In this document: piece after piece, positions 24,801 through 32,500 of the stretch
Layout: each line of letters opens with the position of its first letter
How positions within the stretch are numbered: the first letter of the stretch is position 1
From: Blastobasis lacticolella
Lineage: Eukaryota; Arthropoda; Insecta; Lepidoptera; Blastobasidae
Direction: 5' to 3'
DNA: 64,000 bases
Assembly: GCA_905147135.1 (NCBI GenBank)
Contig: LR990048.1
Span: 10,152,563-10,216,562 of the forward strand
Position numbers and translations under genes: made by a program
Notes under the pieces: generated by a model
Seen by the model: the letters and a program-made list of their open reading frames with translations, nothing else
Told to the model about the DNA's origin: nothing
Databases searched by the model: none

Positions 24801-27147
24801 GACTTTGTCCACGATTATTTATTATTTATTTATTTGAAACTTTAAGTCCACCTTTGTACTATTTTGCTGCAAGAACATTGCCAAATCTCATATGAAGGGC
24901 AGGCAACTGTCTCTTCAACTCTATCGGCTTTTAAGAGTCACAATTGACACCCATAACCTTCCACCATCTGCCGTGATCCGTTCGCTTGACCACATCTTAG
25001 ACTATACGGTCGGGTAGCGGATCTATACTATTGTAGGTCATCTACTCTTCGCCATATTTCATTAGAGGTCAAACTATATATTGAAATACAACTCATATTT
25101 AGCAAAGGACCGATCTGTGAGACGCGTCTTGTGGAAGTCTAGTATGTTCAGCAGTAGACTGTAGTAGAAGTTGCAATGGGTTTGTGACGAAATGTCTCTA
25201 TGAACACACAATTATATTACAATAGCCATGAAGGAGCATCGGTGGCCGAGTTATTAGGATTTCCGACTCTTAAACGACAGGTACCGGGTTCGAACCATGC
25301 GGCCATGTACCAATGACTCTTTTCTGGGTGACTAACCGATGCTCTTACGGTGAGGGAAAACATCGTCATGAAACCATGATCCAATCTGGTCAGGTTCCTT
25401 TGATAGTAGGGTCACGGAGGTCAGATGCCAGTCGCTCCATCATGGTCAAAGCGGACCCTAGGCCCTCGTGCGCGAGAGCACAACCGAGACATTAACGCCA
25501 AGACGTTTTTTTTACCTATGAAGCTGAAAGGCAGATAAGTAATTCATGGGTTGGTGTTACTGTAGGTAACGTCAAAACCTAAGGAAGTTTTAATATTCTC
25601 ATAAGGCATGTAAACATTGTTATCTAAAAAGGATAAAATAATAACCGAAATAAAAAATCTGAACGGTAAAAATCATTGTAATGGAAAAAGGATTTAATAA
25701 TTTTTTAAACGGGGGCTGCCATTGCCAAATTCTGTTCTCAATTTAAATCAAAGTGTAGATATCAGTACATACTATTGTGACTGGTGTAGCCGCAGCAAAT
25801 TAAATACGAGTTCAATGTCAAAGACATTTAAAATTTTAGTTAATTACTTCCAGGGCCATAAAATCAACGGCCACAGGACCGGGGATAGGCAGCGCCGTAC
25901 GGCTGTTTTGATCGAGTCGTTAGTAGTTTAAAAAAAATGATATCCTTTTTCCTACAATAACTTTAATCGTCGTGGCTTTAGTTTTTTTTGGTTTTCATAT
26001 CATAATATCTTTATAAGTTACTCTGAACTACAACTAAAGACACTTTACTTTTTAAATAAGTAACCTTTTTAAATATCCTTAAAACTAATAGCTGTCTAGT
26101 CTAATCTTACTCTATTTTCCTCCTTGATGCTACAATGGGCGAAGCGACAAGGTAAAGTTATCTATTCATCGAAATCACAACGTAAAAACTGTAGTAAGTA
26201 GGGCATTGTTCGGAATTAATGGAAAACTACAGTACGGCTTGCAGAACAATATGCGTCTAATGCTTGCCGTGCAAACTGAACGGCAGCAACGTTAATTTCA
26301 GTTGCATTAATTGCTATGTGAAAATCGCTTAGCCTTGACCGTCACTTACTTACTGTAATTTAAATTCATTATTCTTTTATTGCTTCAGCACACGTAATGT
26401 GCAGATTGTAGCATGGAGAATACTTTGATCGAAGATGTACTCTGTCATGTTTAAATAAAAAGTCTACAATGAGTTTAGTTCAATGAAACCTAGGGCGTTC
26501 TGCGTTGAACGTGCGTGCGTCCGCTCTATACGTTGTTATTCTAATCCATTGCGGGTTTAGTGGATCACTCTCCACGCAGCGGACGCTCTTAAATGAGTCA
26601 TTTCTGCGACAGTTACCGCTATCTATCAGGTGGGCAGACTGTTCATTATGAACCCGTCACCTGTCACCTTCCGGTGACTCGGGTCTCGAGAACAGTAGGT
26701 AACAATAGTGTCGCAGATACATGGGATGTCAGAGGTTAAGGTTGTATCAAAAACATAATGACCCTAAAGTACAATCAGCTGCAGAGAAAACAAACGCTTA
26801 CCATTTTAATATATGCTAGGGGGGATCATTTCTCTCTGCAACTGACTGTACGTTTCTAGATTGTTAAGCTCCTGGCTTAAATATTCCGTCCATTGCAGAG
26901 TTTCCCGTCGGCGATGAACCTGCCGACGATCACGACGCAGAGCTACGACGACCTGGCGCGGCCGGGCGGAGGCCCGCAGGAGGGCCCTCCCAGCGACGAC
27001 TCCGACGAGATCCCCACACACCACTCCTGGACCACCATGACCCCTCAGGAGGTCGCCATGTGGATAGACAAGCGGTGCCGAATCCTGTTCCCCATGTTGT
27101 TTTTGTTATTCAACATCTTCTACTGGACTTTCGTGTACTGCCTCTAA
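3805..27147 (+). CDS. Cys-loop ligand-gated chloride channel subunit (CG12344/pHCl/GlyR-like)
   Basis: Pentameric plasma-membrane anion channel subunit. Exons: 3805-3881, 19960-20152, 21247-21559, 21674-21799, 22387-22542, 23332-23497, 23813-24011, 26899-27147. Every junction is GT-AG, phases agree, and the sum is 492 codons plus stop. A signal peptide occupies residues 1-21 (cleavage near SLG/QK). The ligand-binding domain follows, with CRYDRLLLP, RWTDARLAY, WVPHLYMSNE and a Cys-loop C174-C188 separated by 13 residues. M1 is ~256-277 after KLGREVGYYLMDYFIPS. M2 begins at P283-P284-R285 and includes LGTSTMLSFITLASS. M3 is ~318-341. A Ser/Pro-rich loop of about 125 residues is coded largely by exons 7-8, and M4 is ~472-490. 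The PxR at the M2 mouth indicates anion selectivity. Sites include N-glycosylation sequons NAS, NES and NYS in the ectodomain. The second disulfide of glycine and glutamate receptors is absent from loop C. Insect orphan subunits of this type are often labelled glycine receptor alpha. Exact orthology (CG12344 versus pHCl/SsCl) is my inference; family membership is certain. Confidence 0.93.
5400..5945 (+). repeat. Dispersed repeat, copy 1 (GTTCCCC...TAACTTACCG family)
   Basis: The block shares several ordered words with the reverse strand of 13961-14430: the cacccca(t)ac region, the agtgtcgtcatctgat / atgctctgctta region, gtcgacaggaactactcagta, and a terminal tccaaaaataa...taactta. The two copies are in opposite orientations in the same intron. 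This is a recurrent lepidopteran-type repeat of unknown class. Confidence 0.6.
6286..6450 (-). repeat. LINE-type 3'-end fragment (family ...QWTVMGC)
   Basis: The sequence cataacagtccactgcagga, followed by ggcaggcgagttggagatcg and cccattttccagcctacgg, recurs at 12787-12910 and 17545-17720, and inverted at 45350-45460. On the reverse strand these blocks read like the degraded C-terminal tail of a non-LTR retrotransposon (motif QWT before the stop). Confidence 0.5.
7656..8052 (+). repeat. Dispersed repeat (CTAGCTTTTGCC..GCGACTTCGTCC family), copy 1
   Basis: It opens with ctagcttttgccagcgactt, continues through aagctagtactatggagagg, and ends with gtacaaacagacagatt. Related copies are at 15740-16127 (+) and 53025-53352 (-), with the same order of conserved words. 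Its class is unknown; the tail resembles a LINE or SINE 3' tail. Confidence 0.6.
8243..8527 (-). mobile_element. tRNA-derived SINE, family B
   Basis: Read on the reverse strand it has a tRNA-like head with an A-box-like tggttcagtgg and a B-box-like gggttcgattcccgg, then a body (acgggtctgggtgttctatg, acccataacacaagctttgc) and an A/T-rich taaataaata tail. Copies occur at 24655-24838 (+) and 43011-43268 (-). The A-box region is partly duplicated here (ccactgaaccact occurs twice). Confidence 0.75.
9478..9740 (+). mobile_element. Jockey/CR1-like LINE C-terminal fragment
   Basis: The plus-strand frame reads PAVRTSRFGSTSIM, then RTAKEWNTLPVRW, across 9520-9600. This matches the conserved RTxRF...WNxLP tail of Jockey/CR1-type reverse transcriptase ORFs. 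The frame is short and has no upstream catalytic domain, so it is a dead 5'-truncated insertion. Confidence 0.6.
10135..10330 (+). promoter_or_regulatory. CpG-rich patch inside channel intron 1
   Basis: About 80 bases of very GC-rich sequence (ccccggcccgccccgccggg within it) are followed by less GC-rich DNA and then an ATG at 10298, which opens a short hydrophobic frame (MTVIRVTCLLCACFLKSL). This composition is otherwise confined to exons and the main promoter. It may be an alternative promoter/first exon or simply an island. Confidence 0.3.
10438..10560 (-). mobile_element. tRNA-derived SINE, family A (internally deleted)
   Basis: The reverse strand gives agcatcgccgttggtggcct and gagaggtaccgagttcgatc, the A- and B-box head of family A, joined almost directly to the tail (accggcattgacgcc). 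The body present in the full-length copies at 15141-15471 and 25234-25506 is missing. Confidence 0.65.
11736..11865 (-). mobile_element. CR1-like LINE C-terminal fragment
   Basis: The reverse-strand frame reads NRLPPEVIAATSMPMFTNRL, then RNWLIKQAFYSYI and a stop at 11736-11738. This fits the LPPEV...F..RL..WL...FYS tail of non-LTR polymerase proteins. Confidence 0.6.
12787..13060 (-). repeat. LINE-type 3'-end fragment, second copy
   Basis: It contains cagtccattgctagacttga, ggcagcctgccggtaggttg and gagatcgcg, in the order seen at 6286-6450. The family also leaves a short trace at 12340-12380. No open frame is preserved. Confidence 0.45.
13961..14430 (-). repeat. Dispersed repeat, copy 2 (inverted relative to 5400-5945)
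   Basis: It begins with tataaaaaaccgacttcaaa, a word common at ends of lepidopteran repeats. On the reverse strand it contains the same sequence blocks as 5400-5945. It ends near the ccccatacgtgacaaac block. Confidence 0.6.
14492..14620 (-). mobile_element. LINE ORF C-terminus (RWRDELNAF...ALQWDRNG)
   Basis: The reverse strand reads continuously RWRDELNAFSKDWPRKASDR, ESWKIEREAFALQWDRNG and stop. This is the characteristic end of a non-LTR retrotransposon ORF (W.D....A...W...A.DR..W......F...W). Only the last ~45 codons remain. Confidence 0.7.
14975..15016. repeat. Perfect GC-rich hairpin
   Basis: Arms accgccgcgacctatcg (14975-14991) and its exact reverse complement (15000-15016) flank an 8-base loop. 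It lies in a short GC-rich patch of channel intron 1 and is not part of a longer inverted repeat that I can see. Confidence 0.85.
15141..15471 (-). mobile_element. tRNA-derived SINE, family A (near full length)
   Basis: The reverse strand begins gagcatcggtaatcgagtgg (A box) with ggtaccgggttagaatccc (degenerate B box) about 45 bases on. A body and a tail with gagagcacaaccgg-like sequence follow, ending at aacgcc. It is the longest minus-strand copy and suits as a family reference. Confidence 0.8.
15740..16127 (+). repeat. CTAGCTTTTGCC family, copy 2
   Basis: The core at 15856 (ctggcttttgcccgcgactt) continues as in 7656-8052 through tcaagctgtatctttggttc, ending in an acagacaaacagacag tail. A second related head fragment (ccctggcttcgcacgggttt) lies just upstream, suggesting two adjacent insertions. 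Confidence 0.6.
16600..16822. mobile_element. MITE with GGGGCYCTATTTTTG ends, copy 1
   Basis: The left end ggggctctatttttgaatcc and the reverse complement of the right end (acttatttttgaatcgccc) align. Inner arms share cgaatagaacggttttcaa and cgattcgaacggttttcaaa. The long imperfect arms make it a foldback element. A related pair of ends bounds 29670-29810. Confidence 0.65.
17465..17720 (-). repeat. SINE-A tail plus LINE-type 3' end, adjacent
   Basis: 17471-17525 is the tail of SINE family A (cggttgtgctctcgagaacc...gggtccatcttgacca). Directly after it, 17545-17720 is another copy of the 6286-6450 repeat (cccataaatagtccactgca, ggttggagatcgcag, cccattttctgccctacgg variant). These are truncated insertions. 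Confidence 0.55.
18655..18800. promoter_or_regulatory. GC-rich patch in channel intron 1
   Basis: gtcgcgcggcgcggcgagga and cacgcggcgggcggcttagc stand out against AT-rich flanks about 1.2 kb before exon 2. No exon or open frame is attached. It may be an intronic regulatory island; composition is the only support. Confidence 0.25.
20153..21246 (+). other. Intron 2 of the channel gene
   Basis: It is bounded by donor gttagt and acceptor ccttctag, phase 0. I see no recognisable repeat or exon in it beyond a short (ATAATC)n run near 20515. Open frames on both strands around 20730-21070 look incidental. Confidence 0.6.
22543..23331 (+). other. Intron 5 of the channel gene
   Basis: It interrupts the M2 segment between Leu288 and Gly289/Thr290 (phase 1). 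Apart from a short fragment of the CTAGCTTTTGCC family near 22975 I see nothing in it. Confidence 0.6.
24427..24572. repeat. Short tandem repeat, ~56-bp unit, about three copies
   Basis: The unit contains tttagatgcggtttcctgca, atggatttgttattcat and cggcgatgatt, repeated from 24427 to 24572 with a degenerate earlier unit near 24310-24360. It lies in channel intron 7. Confidence 0.65.
24655..24838 (+). mobile_element. SINE family B, 5'-truncated copy
   Basis: Body and tail match 8243-8527 in reverse complement (ctgttacgggtctgggtgtt, acacaagctttgcttacttt, terminal attatttatttattt). The tRNA-like head is missing. Confidence 0.75.
25234..25506 (+). mobile_element. tRNA-derived SINE, family A
   Basis: The head gagcatcggtggccgagtta and taccgggttcgaaccatg preserve the A- and B-box motifs. 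The body contains gggtcacggaggtcagatg, and the tail is cgcgagagcacaaccgagac, then attaacgcc. This is the complete plus-strand counterpart of 15141-15471, in channel intron 7. Confidence 0.85.
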
Positions 27148-27960
27148 TCTGTTTACCTGACGGTTCCCGTTAGAAAGAGTCATAATGTTCTGTTAGTCAT
27201 TGTGGTGATACACTGCGAGTCCGCTCTAAAGTAGAGATGTAGAGATGCAATACACATAGATCCCTACATGTGTGTATAGGTATTGCAACCTATATAGAAA
27301 AAAATTATAATATAGGTATACCACAAAGTCGGTAAATATGCGAATGTGTGGCAGTGTGTCATCAATATTAATTAATTAGTCATATTGTGCATTTGCGGGC
27401 GCTGTTGGACATGTTGACGTTCGTCACAATGTCTGCATGTGGCTGCAATTTTATATGTAACTACCTATTTTAAAGGTTCAAAAAAATGGCTGAGTTTAGC
27501 GACATTAGCTACTACTCAAGCGTATTGTGGCCATATTTTTTTTTACTTTATCGTTGTTATTGAATCATTTTAATCGCAGTTTATAGAAAAGAAAATAATT
27601 CCAAACTGTGAGTTCTAGGCTAGTACTTATGTCGTTGTATAAATTTTTTAGTACGTACCTATCTTCCTTAGGTAATTACAAGATGTAGAAAGACAAAGTT
27701 CCTGTTTGTAATGTAGCTTTTCCTTGCCTTATTTTGTATCATAGTTACACTAATCGTACAAGATGAAGATCAACGTGGCTTGTATTGTAACATTCCAGAC
27801 ATCGTCCATATTTACTAATATATTTTATACTATTGCATTTGTCTAGTAGATACTAGGTAACGGCAATGACGGTGATATAGAAGAGTATTCAGTGAGATTA
27901 TCGTAGAAATTAAGTAGTTTGTTTTGAATGTATGGAAACGAAATTGTGGAATAAAACTAA
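27148..27960 (+). terminator. 3' UTR and poly(A) signal of the channel gene
   Basis: The sequence after the stop is AT-rich and contains AATAAA at 27950-27955; a later candidate lies near 28174. The first predicts a 3' UTR of about 0.8 kb. The choice between sites cannot be made from sequence alone. Confidence 0.45.
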
Positions 27961-28194
27961 TTAGTTTTTAGGGAATATTAGCATTTTGTAGCTCGTATTA
28001 TTTGTATTATCTAACAAAGTGCTTAACTTTTTGTATATAAATATTTATTATTTACCTGCTTAAATGTAGGTTTTATTTACTGGCAAGTATGTTGGCCAAT
28101 TTTATTTATTTCTTACTTTAAATTAAATCTTATTGACAACTATTAGTATTTTATTTCGTAACCGTACCTTTCTAGAATAAAACCACGACAAGTT

Positions 28195-28385
28195 CGTATT
28201 GATTGATAAAGTAAAAATTATAAAGTGTGGATATGGCAATAATCTGGGGATAATCTGTCCTTGTCAGTCCGTGTTGTAAACATTCAGTTATTTGGTCTTG
28301 AACTTGTACTTTAGTTTGTTTAAATTATTAATCATGAAAAGTTTATCTCCCGCACTTTCTTTTTAATTAATTTGCCAATTATTTA
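28195..28385 (+). repeat. Dispersed repeat shared with 42290-42475 (inverted)
   Basis: attcagttatttggtcttga, followed by acttgtacttt and ctcccgcactttctt, matches the reverse strand of 42290-42475 with small gaps. One copy is downstream of the channel gene, the other in the large kinesin intron. The class is unknown. Confidence 0.6.
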
Positions 28386-28594
28386 ATAATATTTTTCATA
28401 CCTAACTCACGAAATTAAACAATCCTACAGAAATAAAATTGTTTTTTATGGCTTTTATGACGTTTTAAAAGCTTGGCATAAGTTAGCATACAGAGTTTTT
28501 TAATAAGCGATTCGGACTTAGCGTGGTATAATTCTAGCTAGATTTAGCTAGAAATGTAATTCTGTGTGACATTATTCTCGCATTAGAATTTTAA

Positions 28595-28916
28595 TTATGT
28601 CTACTCCTCCTTGCGTCGTATCTCTTCAATGCTGAGGATTGTGACCTCGCTGAAGCACATTTCATTACATTACATACGTGGTGGGGTGCCTCGTCCTACC
28701 ACGGCAGCACTTTTGGAGGAGCTTTTTATATCTACTAATTCCATACTGACTGATACTGTTTTACAAAATCGTAATCAAATTTTTAAAATCATCAATGATG
28801 ATTCATCATGTAAAGTTTTGAAACGAAGCACTAATGATTTTGAAAAAGGAGAACAAGGAGAATTTCAAGATGTAATACATTTATTAGGTACCAAAATAAA
28901 TCATTTTATTCACTAA
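28595..28916 (+). other. Unassigned 101-codon ORF between the convergent genes
   Basis: An ATG-initiated frame (28611-28916) reads MRRISSMLRIVTSLKHISLH and later EELFISTNSILTDTV. I do not recognise it. The first part has the look of a dispersed repeat, and no splice partners or neighbours support a gene. It also overlaps the likely 3' end of the kinesin transcript on the other strand. Confidence 0.2.
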
Positions 28917-29512
28917 CACTTTCGCTACATTAAACAAAACACAAGTCAATAGTTACAATTCTTGCGTAAATCTAATTTGGGTACAGGACAGTAAGCATAC
29001 ATATATTAGCAACTAACGTTTGCGTAAGAGGAAACATTTATCCATATTTTAATGTGAATCAGCGCTAATGCATAGTGATAGTGTCCAGAAATCACATTGT
29101 CCTCATGAAAGGTGGTGGAAGTCATTGCCAAACAACGCATCGACCCATAATCACCCCATTGCAACCAAACCATGTTCTATAGTGTTGATACATCTACAGC
29201 ATTGCCACAATTAAAAACTCAGAAGCATTGTAATAATTGAATACACCTACAAAAATATTTACTATTTAAACCACATTTTTCAAGCCTGACTTGAACAGCA
29301 TGATAATCGTCTAGGTTAAATACGCTGGACCCGTTTCACTACAGCCAACCTTTCGTGATCAATACCAATGCGTACAGGGACAATAACATTCCAGTAACGT
29401 ACAATACAATATTCCTGCGTTGGGAACTATCCCAGCCGAACTTTCTTTGCAGAGCCTATAACCCTGCCGTGAACTAGTGTGACGTCATACCGCAGCGGTG
29501 TGATGCGCGGTC

Positions 29513-32500
29513 TCACGGCGCGCCGCCGCCGCCCGCGCCGCGCGGCTCAGCCATCACTAGGCTGTCGTCGCTCGCGTACCGCTTCAGTGTAGCGGCACTC
29601 GCTTGACTATACAACAATGACAAGTTCTTGTAAAATACTGTCAACTGCATACTGCAACTTATAGTACAAGGGGCCCTATTTTTGTAACCGCTCAACCAAT
29701 TCAAAAAAGGGCCCCAGGGGCTCCAGGGGGTGAGTTGCTAGAGATAGAAAAGACAAACATTGGAAGGTGAGCGCTCGCGTGGACCCGATTGGTTTCAAAA
29801 ATAGGGCCCCACCTAGGTCTACGGTACTTAAGTCATTAGGATCTTGTGGCGATGCCATTATAGCGTGTAAAGGAAATTAACATCGGTAAAAAAACAAAAT
29901 TGTTTTATGGCGATAAAGATGATATGATTAGTAGTCACTTTTACTGGCAAGACGATACCTACACAATTATGAAGTATCTCTCTATTTAATTAGTAATTTC
30001 AATCGTTCATAGGTAGGGAGCGTTTTAAGCCGAGTGGATAACGTATCCGACTCGTAAGCGAGAGGTATCGGGATCGAAACTACGGCCACGTACCAATGAC
30101 TGTTTTCTGAGTTATGTACATTAGTTGAATACTAACCGATGCTCTAATGGTGCGGTAAAACATCGTGCACATTCAGGTGACTGGCAATACCAACCGATGC
30201 CCTTATGGTGAGGGAAATCATGGTGATGCACATTCAGGCGACTGAATGTGTAATCATGATCCAATCTGGTATCTACCCTGGTAGGAGGGTCACGGAGGTC
30301 AGATGGCAGTCGCTACGCTGTATTTACCTGATCTGCCATATCGTGGATCATGGTCAAGGTGGACCCTGGGCTCTCGTGCGCGAGAGCACAACCGGGACAT
30401 TAACACTAAGACGATGATCTGCTTATTTTAATGATATAAAAAACTAATGTTACTTTACTTCATGTCAACCAAAACTTAATGAAACAGTGTTAATAATGAC
30501 AACACTACTGACCTGTATCTGGTGCGCGGGCGCGGCGTGGGCGCGAGCCGCGGCAGGCGGTGCTCGAGCGCGGCGAGCGTGCCGCCCGAGCCCGAGCTCG
30601 AGCCGCGCCCCGAGCCGCTCGAGCTTTCCGACCACGCCAGCTCAGACATGCTGCGATACGGGTACGATCAGGGGTTTATTTTATGTATTTAGTTTTTAGT
30701 AATGTGGCCTGGAAACGAAGTCTGACAAAAAGTTGGTATTAAAAATAATCTGGATTCATAAACATTTGCTCTTTTATTTACTTCATTTTATTTTATTCTT
30801 GCCATTTCGGTTCCCAGCTTTTTATTGTAAATAATGGCATCAACGTATATCTATTAAAAATAGTTATTACCTAGTTAGTCGCTGCTAACTTTAACTGTAA
30901 AATTAAATCTTTTTCACAATGAACCGTTACATACCTGGTGGAAATCGGTGGCAAGCGGTACGATGTGCATATATCGTTGCTCTCAGTGTATGTCGAGGCG
31001 TGGATTTCTTGTTGGTAGAGTTCGTAGAGCTGCGCTAACTCCGGTGCTATGCCAATGCCCATCTCTGAAAAAAATTAAAGGGGCTAGTTGTTTCGATTAT
31101 GAACAAGATGAACTCATAGACTATGGGCGATAAACGCTTGACATGAGAGAATGTTTCTCTTTTGAGAACTTATTCATAGTCAAAAGTAGTTATGATAATA
31201 TTTTCTTTTTTCGAAATTGAAGACGCAGTGGGGCGAAGTGAGCAGACAAAAGCAGAAGAGCCGGGTGTTCATCCTCACTTAATACTATGTATACGTGTTC
31301 GACGCAACGGTTCGGATGTGGAATAAACTTCCAGATACAGTGTTTCCTTTGTATTATGATATGGGATCCTTCAAGAGGTTATATAATGTAGAGTCAGGCA
31401 ATCCCTGATATCCTTGACGCCTAGGTACCTACAATAGAACTGAATCGCAGTTCACTGCCACCAACATTGAGAATATTACAGGTAAGAAATTTTAATATAA
31501 AAATATGAGTAGATAAAGTAGTGTATGCAACTGTATATAATTAGGTACTAAAACACTCTTGTCAAACTATTATCATACACAACAGATAAATAGACACTCA
31601 TGTTCTAATACCCCCAAGGTAAGGTTAGCTGGAAGAAATCCCATTGTGGGATAAGCTCGCCTTTGCAATGTATATTTATTTTCTTTTGTTATTGTTCTTT
31701 ATGTAGTTATACGCAATAAAGAGTTTACATACTTACATACCCTCTTTTCAATGCGAGTTGGATTAAAAACTATTTTCGTCGAGGGTTAAAAGGAAAGTCG
31801 CACGCCTACCGTCAAGCGCCCGCCTCTGCCACGTAATGATCTCGTCCCTGAGCCGCTTTTTTCGTTTTGTATCAAAAACAAACTCGCAGTCCTACCGTGT
31901 AGCGCCCGCCGCTGCCGCGTAATGATCTCGTCGGTATGCCGCTGCTGAGCGACTAGCTCCACTCATGCAGTGCAGTGCACTGCGCGGCGCACCGCGCAGT
32001 GCCACGTCACGGTGACAACAAAGAAAACGATGGTGTTATTTTCAAGTTAGGCAACGTTCGCACGAGAGATTTTCGAATGATTGTGAGTTAGGCAACGTTT
32101 GCACGAGAGCTTTTTCGACGCTTTTACGCGCGTTATTTTAAACGACTCGCATGATTATTGACCATATGTCTCCGACTGTCTGATCACACACAGGCGTAAA
32201 AAGTGACTGGAGATTTTTTATCACCAGTCACTTTGCAACCAAGAAACTGTCTCAAATGCAACCAACAGAAACGTACGAAATGGATGTCATTCATTTTAGA
32301 ATAAAACGCTGAAAGTGCCGGCCAGAAAAATATTATGCAATTTTCAGAGACAGGTTCTATTATTTCTTACTATAGTGCCAAACCAGTACGCCCACCACCA
32401 CCACTATGTACCACCGGGCGAACAGTAGGTACTAAGTATCGCTTTTCTAAAAGTCAATAACAATCGACCGTCGGACGTGCGGATTTCACGTCACAGTAAA

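Larger units (their letters stand above)
24012..26898 (+). other. Intron 7 of the channel gene
   Basis: It runs from donor cat/gtaagt (phase 0) to acceptor cattgcag. It carries the tandem repeat and the two SINEs listed separately. From 25510 to 26890 I see no recognisable element. Confidence 0.6.
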
